Shown here: positions 22,294-33,584 of the stretch, one piece after another
How the letters are laid out: every line of letters begins with the position of its first letter
Numbering within the stretch: the stretch's first letter is position 1
From: Talpa occidentalis
Taxonomy: Eukaryota; Chordata; Mammalia; Eulipotyphla; Talpidae
Reading direction: 5' to 3'
Assembly (NCBI RefSeq): GCF_014898055.3
Contig: NW_023604861.1
Coordinates: 101,062,083 to 101,126,082, forward strand
Length of the DNA: 64,000 nt
Translations under genes and position numbers: made by a program
The notes under the pieces: generated by a model
The model's input: the letters and a program-made list of their open reading frames with translations, nothing else
What the model was told of the DNA's origin: nothing
Databases searched by the model: none

Positions 22294-22392
22294 ATTACAC
22301 CCGGGGTCCCATTGTTATAACCCTACTTTAAAACACTTGACCCTATTTTATTATGTCTAAAGGCCCTATTATGTCTAAAGATTATCCACTCT
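22294..22392 (+). repeat. Direct duplication, copy B, with internal tandem repeat
   Basis: Copy of 20410-20490 about 1.9 kb further on. It has an extra internal 18-bp duplication: attatgtctaaag occurs at 22350 and 22368, separated by gccct. Confidence 0.9.
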
Positions 22393-22399
22393 AATAACA

Positions 22400-23790
22400 C
22401 ATGATGTTGTGACACAAAATGGGGAAATTCATGTTCATAAGATTGGTGCATCTTGATGGGAGTTACTGTTTAAAGCTTCACTCATCCCTATAATCTCCTC
22501 TTTTTTTAATGGTACATGCTATGTCTATCCTAGAGCTTATATATTTGTATATTTTCAGGTTTTTGTGTTCCACAATGGAGTATTATTTATAAAAGCCTGA
22601 GATGATCATGAGAGAACAGTTCAAAAGTAGGGACTTTATTTCAAATATTTTATTATCACTTTCATGTAATAGGTAGATTGTCATTTTTCTTTTTCATTTC
22701 TCACTAAAGCCTAATGTTTTTGTGTGTCAACATGTTGTAGATGAGACTATAAAGGCATGAAAATGTAGCATTATTCAAGCATGTGGAGGGTAGTTGCAAA
22801 GTTAAGGGATGGTCATAGCAGAACAGCAGAGAGTGAAGATAAATATCTCATGACACTATCCAACTCAAAGTAGTAAAAACTGAATATGTCTGGAATGAAA
22901 AATGACATGGCTGGGAGACATGGCCCAAGCATGAGTAATTGAGAACATGTCCTGGAGGGGAGAGGAAAGCAAAATGGCTCCTTAATAAATTAAGTCTATG
23001 TCTCTCAAAATGTAAGTTTCCTAAACTGAGCATTTCCCAAAATGTGTGTTTTTCAAATAGTGAATCTTTTAGTAATTCATACTAACAATAGTCTGAGAAG
23101 ACCAACAGCAAAGGAAAATTAACTTCATTTAATCCAGATTTGATCAAATTTATTTGACCCTAGAATGCATTTTTCATGAAACATCTATTATCACTTGCCA
23201 GAAAAAAAATGTAGGCAAGGTTGAATTAAGAAACCAATGTTAAATTTCATAGTGTCTGCTATATATTAGGTGATCAATCAATGCTTATTTTAATTTTTTA
23301 GAAGTAATTTTTCTAATTACCAAATCATTATTCATTGTTAACAGTTTTTTCAAAAAAATGGAGTTAAAGAAGTCAAAGTAGCCATGGCTTCAGAATCAGG
23401 ACAAAAACCTTAGCATCAGGAAGAATGTGGCTTTTTAAACATCTACCAAATATAATTAAAGAAATTTCTACCATTGTGGCCTGCCCAATCCAGGAATAAA
23501 TTATTCCCTCCAGTTCCACAGCACATAGTTCCTCTAAAACTGTTAATTCTGTTTAGATGCCTTCTGAGTGTGAGTGAAATTTAATTATCTCATTTTCTTT
23601 AATAGCAGAGAGTAAATTAATTGCCAAAGAGGAAAAAAAACCACATTTATTATATAGGTGGGAAGTTGCAAAATCCCTGCTTTGTTGCTAAAGATAAAAC
23701 CATTAAGGTAGAAGCTTAACTATATAGCTCATAAAACTGTTTACAAAAAAGATAAAGCTAATTATTCATATAACACTATTTTTCAATTTA
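22400..23790. other. Unassigned, AT-rich intergenic sequence
   Basis: No gene or repeat family recognised. The part around 23440-23660 is complex and repeat-free by eye. Confidence 0.35.
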
Positions 23791-23809
23791 CATTGAAATT
23801 TACTTAGTT

Positions 23810-24060
23810 TTTTTTTATCTTTGTGTAGAGTTGGGGTGCAGGCCAGAAGGGCAGGGGGTGAGAGAATTCACCAGAGACAGAGTGGGAAGCAGAACAGGAG
23901 GATCTACTGAAATACACTGCTGAGGGGAGCAGCAGGCAAGATAGGAGAGGTCTGCTGGGCCATGTGCGTCAGCTCCGTGGGTGGGGGTCAACTCAGGCAG
24001 CCCTGGTGGGCCTTTGAGGTGGTACTGCTGAGACTTAACCCCTTGGCCACCTGGGAGGCA
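23810..24060 (-). mobile_element. tRNA-derived SINE, older diverged copy
   Basis: Minus-strand copy. Diverged 18-bp duplications, tgaaatttacttagtttt and tgaaatttatttaatttt, flank it at about 23794 and 24062, so it is comparatively old. Confidence 0.88.
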
Positions 24061-24104
24061 CTGAAATTTATTTAATTTTGTAGAATGAGAATAAATGAGG
24101 TAAT

Positions 24105-24240
24105 CAAGAAAACTGAAGATCAAATTTTGCCTTCCTCACTTACTAGCTATTTAACCATTGGCAGGTGCCTGAGCTTGTTTTCTCTTTGTAGAATGACATT
24201 AACAACATTGGAGTACTAAAATAAAAGTTTCCTCATTTTA
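24105..24240 (+). mobile_element. MIR SINE fragment
   Basis: 'cctcacttactagctattta' followed by 'ttctctttgtagaatgacat' matches the MIR core. Confidence 0.6.
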
Positions 24241-24820
24241 GCATTTAGAAACCTTCAGGATGGTTCTTGCTCACCATAATCCTACCCTAAAATGAAGCTT
24301 CCCAGCAAACACACCCTATTCCATCCCATCCTCAGCTATAAAAGAGAAGATTCCACAGGAAATAGATCTATTAATGATAGATGCATGGAATACATACAGT
24401 CACTAAGTCCTGTTCCCCTGAGTGGAAATGCAAAACTAAGGATCACCAGTCCTACAAGAAGAACTGCTGCTTGAAAAAGAAAGACCAAATGAAAACTGAC
24501 TCAAGGAAACAAAGACAATTATAGAACAGAAGACAACAATACAAGCACGCTAATTAATATGTCAGGAGATTTTGGAGAAAAAAAAAAGTATATCCTTAAA
24601 GTTACAACAAAATGTTAAGGAAAAGAAACAATTAGAAAATAAAGGAGAGCACTTGCAGATTAAGAAAAATATGACTAGCTGAAAAAAGTTTTATTAAAAA
24701 TGATTGAGAATTTAATTTCATTTAAAAAATGACTAGATTCTCTTTATTCCCACAGAGAATAGGGAGAAAGGACAAAGATATAGAAAACTATGAGAGAAAT
24801 CCTCGAAAAATTAGCTAAGG

Positions 24821-25095
24821 GTCAGGCCTCCCCGGTGGCGCAGCGGTTGAGCGCTGGGTTGCAAAGCTGCCCGCAGCCTCTGCAGCGCTGGTTCAATCCC
24901 TGGCTGCCAGGCGAGGGTCCCACATGGCGCGCAGACCTCTCCTGCCGCCCACTGCTCCCCTCAGCAGTGTACTTCGTCAATCTGCCTGCTCTGCTCTCTC
25001 CTCTGGCTCTAGTAAATTCTCTCACCCTCCTGCGCTTCTGACCGTACCCAGTGCTTGTATGAATAAATAAAATAAATCTTTAAAAAAAAAAAAAA
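24821..25095 (+). mobile_element. tRNA-derived SINE, younger subfamily
   Basis: Full-length copy with B box ggttcaatccc. Flanking 16-bp duplications, gaaaaattagctaagg and gaaaaattagcttagg, lie at 24805-24820 and 25096-25111. Confidence 0.95.
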
Positions 25096-25130
25096 GAAAA
25101 ATTAGCTTAGGAGGTTGCACATACAGTTTA

Positions 25131-25154
25131 CACACACACACACACACACACACA
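25131..25154. repeat. (CA)n microsatellite
   Basis: Twelve CA units just beyond the SINE target-site duplication. Confidence 0.95.
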
Positions 25155-25399
25155 AAATATTAAAGAAAAAATTTCTAAAGCTGAAAGAAAAATTTCTCTA
25201 GAATTAAAAGAGCTTCCTTGGTGCCCAGCCCATAATAGTTAATGAAAAGAGAGCCATCCATGGGCACATCTTTGATGCTTTAGAGTATCAAGGATGAAAA
25301 GAAACGTCTAAAGATTTCTATGCCAGGCCAGATATCAGTCAAGTTTGAGGATAGAATATTGATATTTTCAGATAGAAAGCACTTAGATTTATCTCCCAC

Positions 25400-26260
25400 A
25401 CATTCTTTTCTTGGATAGCATTAGAAAAAGAAAAGAGTAGATTAAGGAGGTGTGGGATCTGCAAATCTGTGGTTCCAATGCAGACTCCTGATAGCAGTGG
25501 AGACTTTTTGCAACATTACAGTTGCAGGGCAGGCTTAGAGGGAAGTCATGCAAACCGGAGCAGATGAACAGTGGGAGATCAGGGATGGAGGTCTATAGGA
25601 GTAAAGGGGACTTCATAGAAAAAACAGGCTTTGGGAGATAATGATGAAAACAACAGCATCAATTTTATACTCCAGGGATCAGGGACAGGGTGGAAGAATG
25701 TGTAATAAAGCTATATGTATAATAAAGCCACAATTTGTATAAGAAGCAAACTGAAATATGGCAACATGGGAGTTAAAAACAAAGAAAGAAATTGCATTGA
25801 ATCTTGATGCTCAGAACATCCTCTCAGGGGTCATGGTGTAAAAAGAACACGCTCCGAACACATGATTTCATCAGTCTAATGATGAATCATGGAGATACTG
25901 TTGCAAGTTCAGGATAAATGTCTAGTACACATTGGCAGAGTGGGAAACAAATGTTGGGCATGGATGGTGGAGAAAAAGGCAGGGACACCAATAACTGTGT
26001 CTTTGAAAGCTAAGAATCAAAAGATATAATGTTATCAAAAGTTAACAAAAGAACACATAGATTTAGTATAATACTTTAAATTGTATGTATAAACACAAGA
26101 ACAAAGATAACATAAGTATCAGATACTGGAAATGTCTAGGACTCTGGGAGGAGCTAAAACATTAACTTTCATATTGAGGAGTCTGTTTATAGTAACTTTG
26201 ATTGATAAATTAAAAATATATATATAAGCATGTTAAGGCAGAGTGAAAGAATCGAAAACA
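25400..26260. other. Unassigned intergenic sequence
   Basis: Purine-rich on the plus strand, perhaps old LINE-derived; nothing nameable. Confidence 0.3.
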
Positions 26261-26261
26261 G

Positions 26262-26370
26262 AAACCTCTTTGAAAAAGGACCTGTGTGTCTCCTTTGTTT
26301 GATATTGTACCTCTACTTAGTCCTTAGAATAGTACCTAGCACACCTGCTTGATAATGGTGACTGTAAAAA
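26262..26370 (+). mobile_element. L2 3'-end fragment
   Basis: 'gacctgtgtgtctcctttgt' then 'cttagaatagtacctagcac' matches the L2 terminal block. Confidence 0.55.
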
Positions 26371-26374
26371 ATGC

Positions 26375-28050
26375 TCCTGTGGAAAATGCAAATGGAAAGA
26401 GCCAGAGGCTGTCTCTTCCCAACATTGATTGGTTACCCAATAAAGGTATTATATTTGAAGGAGGAAAAAAAATTGAACAGTGCACAGAAAAATGGAACAT
26501 ACCATGAACAGTGGTGGTTTCCTTGATAAGATGGCCATGGGGGAGGAATCAATCAGGTGAGGGAAGAGTGTTCCATGTTAAGGGAACAGGGGTCAAGATG
26601 TCAGGTAGGAAAAGGATCATGTGGCTGGCTAGAGTGGGGTGTGGAGAAGCCTCCCTGTGAACCTGGGGAAGTAGGTAGAGGCCAAAACTAATGGGGTTTT
26701 GTGGGTCACATTATGTATATTGGTGAATTGTTCAAGAACTTCACTGTGAGGCCTGTGACTTTGTAACTCATCACCAGTGAGGCTGGGTATTCCCAGCTCT
26801 GCATGCACTAGGGCCTAAAACTTCCACAAAACTCTGCTTCTTGTCCTATCAGGAATGGATCAAACTTTTGGATTTATATTCAGTATATAACTTTGAGCAG
26901 TCAATGAGGAAATACAGTACCTATTAGATAACTGAGTAATATATGGTCAACATATTGTGTATACTGCACATTTATCGCATAGATACAATGAGATGTGTGT
27001 GCCAGGAATGCTGGGGGAAATGGCTAGATGTTCTTATCACCAAGGTATTGGAGGTTGTCAGGAAGTTTGATACTGTGAAAGCAGAGAAACAGAGAAACAT
27101 TATGGGAGCAATTTAGGCATTGATCAATGGCAGAGCAAATTCTTTTCAAGAAGTCAGAGGAGTGTTAGCCTGGCTCTCAGGAGCATGGGGTTGGGCCAGA
27201 TGCCAATGATAATTATAAAGATATGGCCTCTGCCCTGAAGAAGAGCCTATTCTTGGAAGACAGAAATAGATGTAGATGAACAGAGATCCAGATTCTCACA
27301 GAGAACAAATGCTGCACAGGGATTAGGCTTGGTGTTCTGGGAAGCTGAATGAACTCTTCCAAACCACTGGGGTCCTTGTTAGTGCATCGAAGCAGTAATT
27401 TACTCAATGACAAGCACTCCTGTCGCTTTCTAAGACACTTAACTTCCTCCCAGGATGTTGGTTACACACCAGGGGAATCTGGCTCACTAATCTCTAACAC
27501 TTGTCATAATTATTTTGCCTTCAATAATACTGTTTTCCCTGAGAAATTCAAAATCATTACATAAGAAATGTAGAAATATAAGTGTATGATATTTTTAATA
27601 AAATGTAGTAAGTGGCCCCAGGGAATTTTTGCAGCAAAAGCCTCTCTCAAATCAATTATATTTTCTCATTTCTGATTCCAATAATTGAATATTTTATTTC
27701 TATATTTATTTAACTTCTTTCAAAATGAAAAGGTGGAGCTGTGTTGACACACTGAGAATGAAGGGTATTATTAATTAAAGTTGTTTAAAGTCTAAGATGA
27801 AAACAGTGCTGGTGCATATAAATTTGCTTCAGTGAGCTGACAGGCTGATCTGTGGGGTTTTAGGAATATTGTTCAAAATCCTGGGTGGTGGCCCAGCAAT
27901 GCAGCATCCCATGGTCTCTAGGAGATAACTCTGCAACTACAGTTCATCCAGTTTGAGAAAAAGTAAATGACACAGATGCTCGGTGCCTTGACTCAGCTGT
28001 TCAGAAAATCCAGAATTACTGGCCTATATTTGGCAGACTGACACTTTAGT
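26375..28050. other. Unassigned intergenic sequence
   Basis: 26500-26800 may be an old L2 relic on the minus strand. The interval 27600-27860 is complex and repeat-free and could be a conserved noncoding element, which only alignment can tell. Confidence 0.3.
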
Positions 28051-28059
28051 TAGGCACTC

Positions 28060-28230
28060 TTCTCATCTGACTTTAACACTGCTGTGCCGTGGGTGGGGTG
28101 GCGGTGGTGGTCATGCCCCTTTGGTAGGTAAGGAATACCAGGCTCATAAAGGTTGAGGACACTTGCCCAGGGTCATACACCTGCTTGGCGGTAGAGGCAG
28201 ATCTAGTTGGAATCTCTTGATTCTGTGCAG
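28060..28230 (-). mobile_element. MIR SINE fragment
   Basis: 'ggttgaggacacttgcccag' and 'ggtcatacacctgcttggcg' follow the reverse MIR consensus. Confidence 0.6.
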
Positions 28231-28608
28231 GCACATCGTTTTGGCTCCGTGACCTGGATTTGGCTCTGCTTGACCTCTGAGCTTCAACCATTCCTCCACA
28301 CCCCTGCTACACAAATGCTTTGAATGGTTGAATAAACAAGGTCTGCAAGGAACAATCCCAAGGAGACTCCTGATCTCAACTGGAAGCTGCTGTGTTACCA
28401 GAGGCCCGGAGAACAGTCAGGGTGGCACGTAGTGCACCCAGGAGTCAGCAGGAGACAGAAAACAGTCATGGAGTGGGGGCGTCTTTGACTCTTGCTAGCT
28501 CTCCTGAGCTGGGCAACTTTATAACAGGTATGAACGACACCACTCCTAGCTCCCCTTCCTTCCTCCCTCACCTCTTTCATGGGCCAAAAATCCTCAAGGG
28601 GTTTCTGA

Positions 28609-28635
28609 TGTGTGTGTGTGTGTGTGTGTGTGTGT
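28609..28635. repeat. (TG)n microsatellite
   Basis: Uninterrupted TG repeat of about 13 units. Confidence 0.95.
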
Positions 28636-28639
28636 TGTT

Positions 28640-29930
28640 TTGTCTGCAGTTGCTTAAGGATGACCAGAACCACCCACTCCAGGGAAGGTACTTTCAGAGT
28701 ACAAACTCTGAGTTTTCTGGAGTCCACCTCCTCCAACTCCTGCCCAGGAGGTCAGTAAATGTTGGTTATTGTTATTTGGCACAAAGAGTGTTTCAAATAC
28801 AGAAAGTTATAGTCACTTTGCATAAGTGAAACTTATAGTCTTATATTTATTCACTGTGACACCAGAAGGCAAAATGGGAAAAGTTGTGAAAGTTACAAAG
28901 AAGCTGATTTGGGTTTGAAATGAAGGACTGGACTTTCAAGTAATGAAACTCTTCTCATTACTTGAACAGCCCTATCAAGGGCTGTGGAGTTTCTGTTGCC
29001 TGAGAGTTAAACAGCTACGTGACTACTTATCAAAATGTGTTGGAAAAGGAGAGTGTGGTTGGAACAGATGACCTTTTAGGTCTCAATGCTGAAATATTGA
29101 ATTTGTTTATTCTTCCTATGGACATGTTTCTAGAGTGCAGAGAGAGTGCATTGGGTCAGAGGTCGGGGTCAGTGGTCAGGCACCTCCAGTCCATCTGCTC
29201 CCTTTGCTAACCAAGCAAACCACTAAGTCCAGGCAGGAATGTGCAGGCTATAACACAGAGGACAGCAGCTGAGCATAACACAGGTCCAAAGGTAATGGGT
29301 TCAGGTCTCCCTGACTTCAGCTACATTTTCACCATTCGCAAACTTAGCATTGGTAATGACTTAAATAAACCAAAAGATCCACTTTGATTTGATTCTGAAA
29401 CAAGAATCCCTAATGATTTTCTCCCCAGAATCATAGGGAAAGGTGGTAGAGCTGTCATTATATCATTTCAATGTGTATCCATTTGCCAATTACTCTGTAT
29501 TGATGCTTCCTAATGTAAACAATCAGCTGAACACAAAATCTAAATCATATATTTGACACTTTACTAAAAAAAGAGATTGGTTATTTAGGCAAAAATATCT
29601 GCTTAGTAGTTTTCCTGGCAAATGTGCTATAAATGAATATATGAGTGTGAGTATGTGTGTGTGTGCGTGTGTGTATCAGTCTACTTTATGAGCAAGTAAT
29701 GGCCAGGCTATTCAAATGGGCAATTTGCTCTCCAGGAAATCAACAGGGCCTGTGCTGCATGCATACTTTTTTTTCCAGGTTACTCAGAGCCATTTAGAAA
29801 ATTACTATTGTGATTCACAAAATGCTCCACCAATCTGAGGAATTAACCCTCTTCCCAACATGTCTAATTTATTTGTTCTTTAAATAATTGGCATGTTAAA
29901 GTTGATATGGGTTCAGTGTCTAAATAATAA
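28640..29930. other. Unassigned intergenic sequence
   Basis: Contains a short GT-rich tract at 29641-29678. No exon or repeat family otherwise recognised. Confidence 0.35.
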
Positions 29931-29934
29931 AAAA

Positions 29935-30180
29935 ATTGCCACTTTCTACTGAGTGCTTATTATATTCCAGGCATTCTGAATGCTTTACGTACAACTTCAT
30001 TAAATCTACAAATCAAACCTAGACATTTTATTATCCCTATTTTAATAAAAGAGTAAACTGAGACTCAGAAAAGTAAATTGCCCCAGTCATATAGCTTCTA
30101 CTGCTGGGTGCGTAGGAAGTGCTTGATGAGTGACCAGCAATATTATTTTATACTATGAGGCACAGCTGGAATTTGAATCA
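29935..30180 (-). mobile_element. MIR SINE
   Basis: 'gagtgcttattatattccag', 'attatccctattttaataaa' and 'attgccccagtcatatagct' are reverse MIR landmarks in order. Confidence 0.7.
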
Positions 30181-30189
30181 AACTCTAAC

Positions 30190-31590
30190 ACTAATCAAAG
30201 ACTTTAACATTTGGTCTCCATGTAGTTCTGCCTCATACAACTTCCACTGGCTATGAGAAGACAGTATGTCATCGCTGGCAGGAATTTTTGTCTTAAGGAA
30301 AGCATAATGCATATGCCACACTTTCAGTAGTTCCCTACTAAGAGCATATAGCAAGTAAAACAGAATGATTAAGTAGTACTGTCCAAACTTGGGTAGGACA
30401 TGCAAAGAATTTCTAGAAGTTCATCGATACATTCAGCGTTAATAGAATCTATGACTATATTCTCAGCTTGCAAGCAACATTGTTCTTAAAATGCATGGGC
30501 CCTGTGGGCAAGGTTCCATTACAATGCTCTGTTCCCACCTCCCCTGCACCATAGATTTCTATCACATTAGACAACCCCCTAACTGGTCATGAACTGTATA
30601 CATGTGTAAGAGATACCCACTCTAAAGGGCGTAGCACTTGGTGAGACGCTGGTGATTTTGTAAAAATCGGAGAAAAGATGTTCCTTCCACCAGGTGAATG
30701 ACATGTGAGCTGGATTTTCATTCATACTCATACAATCAGCCATGTGTGCCTGCACAGACCTTACCACAGTGCACAATATATTCTTTGTCCCAGAAATAAA
30801 AATGCCACATACCAAAAGTGTAGTTTCAAATACTGGTTTCCAGAAAGCCTCAGAATACAAAGTTTTCTGGATTTTTCTTAAGAACTTTGTGGGCAAAATA
30901 ATTTGATGAAATGCAGGGTGATGAGGTCACTAGGCTGCCCTTCAGCATCCTTCGACTTGTGTGTCTCATGGGGCAAACAATGAGTTATCGTCCATACCAC
31001 AAAAGCTCAGTTGAGAGATGGGAGTTTACCAGTCACTGTTTATCTCTAAATGAAGATTGTTGAGTATCTCCTAAGGTACAAAAATATAATTTCAGACAAG
31101 AAAATGATAAATATGGACTCAAAGACTCATAAAATAATGGCCAGAAATTCCAAAGCCAACATTTTCAGTCCAATTACATAGAACGTATACTTTATAAAAA
31201 AAAAAAAGAAGAAGAACAAAAAAGATGGACTCGAAATGCTCATTCTCTACATCTCTATTCTTTCAAGAACAGGGCAACCTACTAATTATGTGAAACTCAG
31301 TCCCCAGAGACATTCTTCACTATATTTTTCAGCAGGCTGAGGAAGCAATTGTTCAGAGTGTTCAGAGTGCTTTTTCAGACCTTAAACTACTCAAATGAGT
31401 GTGACATTCTAGTTAGGATTATTGATATGATGTAAATGCAGTTTTACTAGGAGAAGCTGCCTTTATAAATAGATTTCTCAAGAATTACAGAGTTCCTGCG
31501 GCACTTTCTCTTCACTATATTTACAAGTCAGTGTGGAAAGAAAGTGGAGTGCTCTGATGTGGTGTAACGTGTACATCCTAGGGATAAAAG
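30190..31590. other. Unassigned intergenic sequence
   Basis: A 105-codon minus-strand frame at 30579-30896 matches nothing I know. No repeat family recognised. Confidence 0.35.
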
Positions 31591-31599
31591 AAGGAAGGA

Positions 31600-32158
31600 A
31601 ATAATAAATGATCAAAAAATAAAAATAGAACTAACATATGATCCAAAAATTTCACTTCTGGGTCTCTATCCAAAGAACATGAAAATGCTAATTTAAAGGG
31701 TAATATGCACCCCTGTGTTTAATGCAGCAATATTCACAGTAGCTAAGACATGGAAATAATCTACATACAAATCAATGGTTGAATAAAGAAGATATTGCAT
31801 ATATACTTAATGAAACGCTGCTCAGATGTTAAAAAAAAGATGAAATCTTGGCGTTTGTAGCAATATGGACAAGACATAAACTGATAATGCCAAGCAAAAT
31901 TAAGTCAAATGGAGAAAGACCAAATTTCACTCATGTAGAATATAAAAATGAAGCAAACAAAGAAAACAAAAACAATTCTCAGTTTCTGACAACAAAATTG
32001 TGGTCAGAGGGGCAGGAAGTGGGGGGGTCTGAAAAAAAAGGGTTGAAGTGGGTTTGTTGGATGTTGATGGAGAATTACTAGAACTTTAGTGCTGTGTATA
32101 GCGGGGCATTTGAAGTGATGTGAAGTTGTATTCCTAAAACTTATAAAAAATAAGAATG
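31600..32158 (+). mobile_element. L1 LINE 3' end, 5'-truncated
   Basis: 'actaacatatgatccaaaaa', 'gcagcaatattcacagtagc' and 'aaaaagatgaaatcttggcg' are the ORF2 C-terminal and 3' UTR landmarks of mid-aged mammalian L1. The element is several kb short of full length and non-coding. Confidence 0.85.
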
Positions 32159-32162
32159 AATA

Positions 32163-32440
32163 GGGCCTCCCCGGTGGCGCAGTGGTTTGAGCGCTGGGTT
32201 GTGAAGCTGCCCGCAGCCTCTGCAGCACCAGTTCGTTCCCCGGCTGCTCCCCGGCCACTGGAGGAGGGTCCCACATGGCGCGCAGACCTCTCCTGCTGCC
32301 CACTGCTCCCCTCAGCTGTGTACTTCGGTCCTTCTGCCTGCTCTGCTCCCCACTCTGGCTCTGGTGAATTCTCTCACCCTCCTGCGCTTCTGACTATACC
32401 CAGTGCTTGTATAAATAAATAAATCTTAAAAAAAAAAAAA
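32163..32440 (+). mobile_element. tRNA-derived SINE, younger subfamily (tandem pair, first)
   Basis: Near-complete copy directly after the L1 3' end. The flank taagaatgaatag before it is partly repeated as aaagaatg after it. Confidence 0.95.
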
Positions 32441-32444
32441 GAAT

Positions 32445-32732
32445 GGGCCTCCCCGGTGGCGCATCGGTTGAGCGCTGGGTTGCGAAGCTGCCCACAGCCT
32501 CTGCAGCGCAGGTTCCATCCCTGGCTGCTCCCCGGCCTCCGGAGGAGGGTCCCGCATGGCGCACAGACCTCTCCTGCCGCCCGCTGCTCCCCTCAGCAGT
32601 GTACTTCGGTCCTTCTGCCTGCTCTGCTCCCCGCTCTGGCTCTGGTGAATTCTCTCACCCTCCCCCGCTTCTGACTGTACTCAATGCTTGTATAAATAAA
32701 TAAATAAATAAATCTTTAAAAAAAAAAAAAAA
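32445..32732 (+). mobile_element. tRNA-derived SINE, younger subfamily (tandem pair, second)
   Basis: Head-to-tail with the first copy, separated only by gaat. The 3' flank again reads aagaataaat, so the same target motif was used or duplicated twice. Confidence 0.95.
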
Positions 32733-32734
32733 GA

Positions 32735-33160
32735 ATAAATAAACATTTAAAAGTTATATCTATGAATCATTCATGGCATTCAAAGATAATAACATTAAAA
32801 ATTAATGGTTATTAACCTAACTCATGCCAGATAATATCCTATATAAAGTATTGAATCTATATGGTATCCCCTTTTACACAATTGAGTGGCTTACCTGAAA
32901 CCACACAGGTAGTGAATTTTTCCTTCCCAGATGCTTACTAGATAATTTGTATTTTTTCCTTTTCTGAATGTATTTGACAGAGCTCTTTACATATTAAAGA
33001 TAGCATGCACTGGTCAAATATTGAAGGATTTTCCCCAGTTTGCTGTTCTTTTCTTATTTGTTCTTATTATCATTATCATTGTCGTGTTTTTGACAGAGTC
33101 TAATTGATCCTCATTTTTTATTTATATTTCATTTATTTAGTATCAGGCTTAAAAAACATT
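32735..33160. other. Unassigned AT-rich sequence
   Basis: Possibly includes MIR or L1-derived fragments (32880-33120); not resolvable by eye. Confidence 0.3.
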
Positions 33161-33165
33161 TTTTA

Positions 33166-33397
33166 AAAGATTTATTTATTTATTTATTTATGCAAAGAAG
33201 AACTGGGGTAAGAGGATTCACCAGAGACAGAGTGGAGAGCAGGACAGGAGGATATACTGAACTACACTGCTAAGGGGAGCAACAGGCAAGACAGGAGAGG
33301 TCTGCCATGTGGATTATTTACCTGGCTGGAGATAGAATTCAGGCCTTAGCAGTGACAGCACTGAAATTTAACCCATAGGCCACTAGGGAGGCCCCCC
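33166..33397 (-). mobile_element. tRNA-derived SINE, older subfamily
   Basis: Minus-strand copy with a (TTTA)n tail; shortened in the head and centre. Inverted relative to the tandem pair 450 bp away. Confidence 0.9.
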
Positions 33398-33584
33398 CAA
33401 ATATTTCTTACTCCAAAATAATTCAATCCTCAGCTGAATTTCCTTAAGTAAAGTTCAAACTTTATTTTAATAATTAACATCTTTCTGGACTAGAACTTAG
33501 TTTGGTTTATCTCATCTCCTCCTTATCATCACCGACTGTTAGAAAGTGTCCCAATATCGTTTACTGAAAAGTTACTCATCCAAT

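Larger units (their letters stand above)
24480..25400 (+). mobile_element. Probable L1M 5'-region relic, interrupted by a SINE
   Basis: The purine-rich plus strand around 24760-24820 ('gatatagaaaactatgagag') and 25150-25370 resembles the L1M 5' UTR block seen more clearly at 53.3 kb. Support is by general similarity. Confidence 0.45.

Noticed and set aside
28392..28829. 145-codon frame containing poly-Val/Cys
   Set aside because: Runs through a TG microsatellite; chance frame.
30579..30896. 105-codon minus-strand frame as a possible pseudogene
   Set aside because: No match to any family I know; no poly-A tail or duplication to suggest retroposition.
32156..32703. Several 70-90-codon frames with shared PLLPSAVYFGPSACSAP-type sequence
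   Set aside because: They are translations of the SINE body, which is why the same peptide recurs at every copy in the window.
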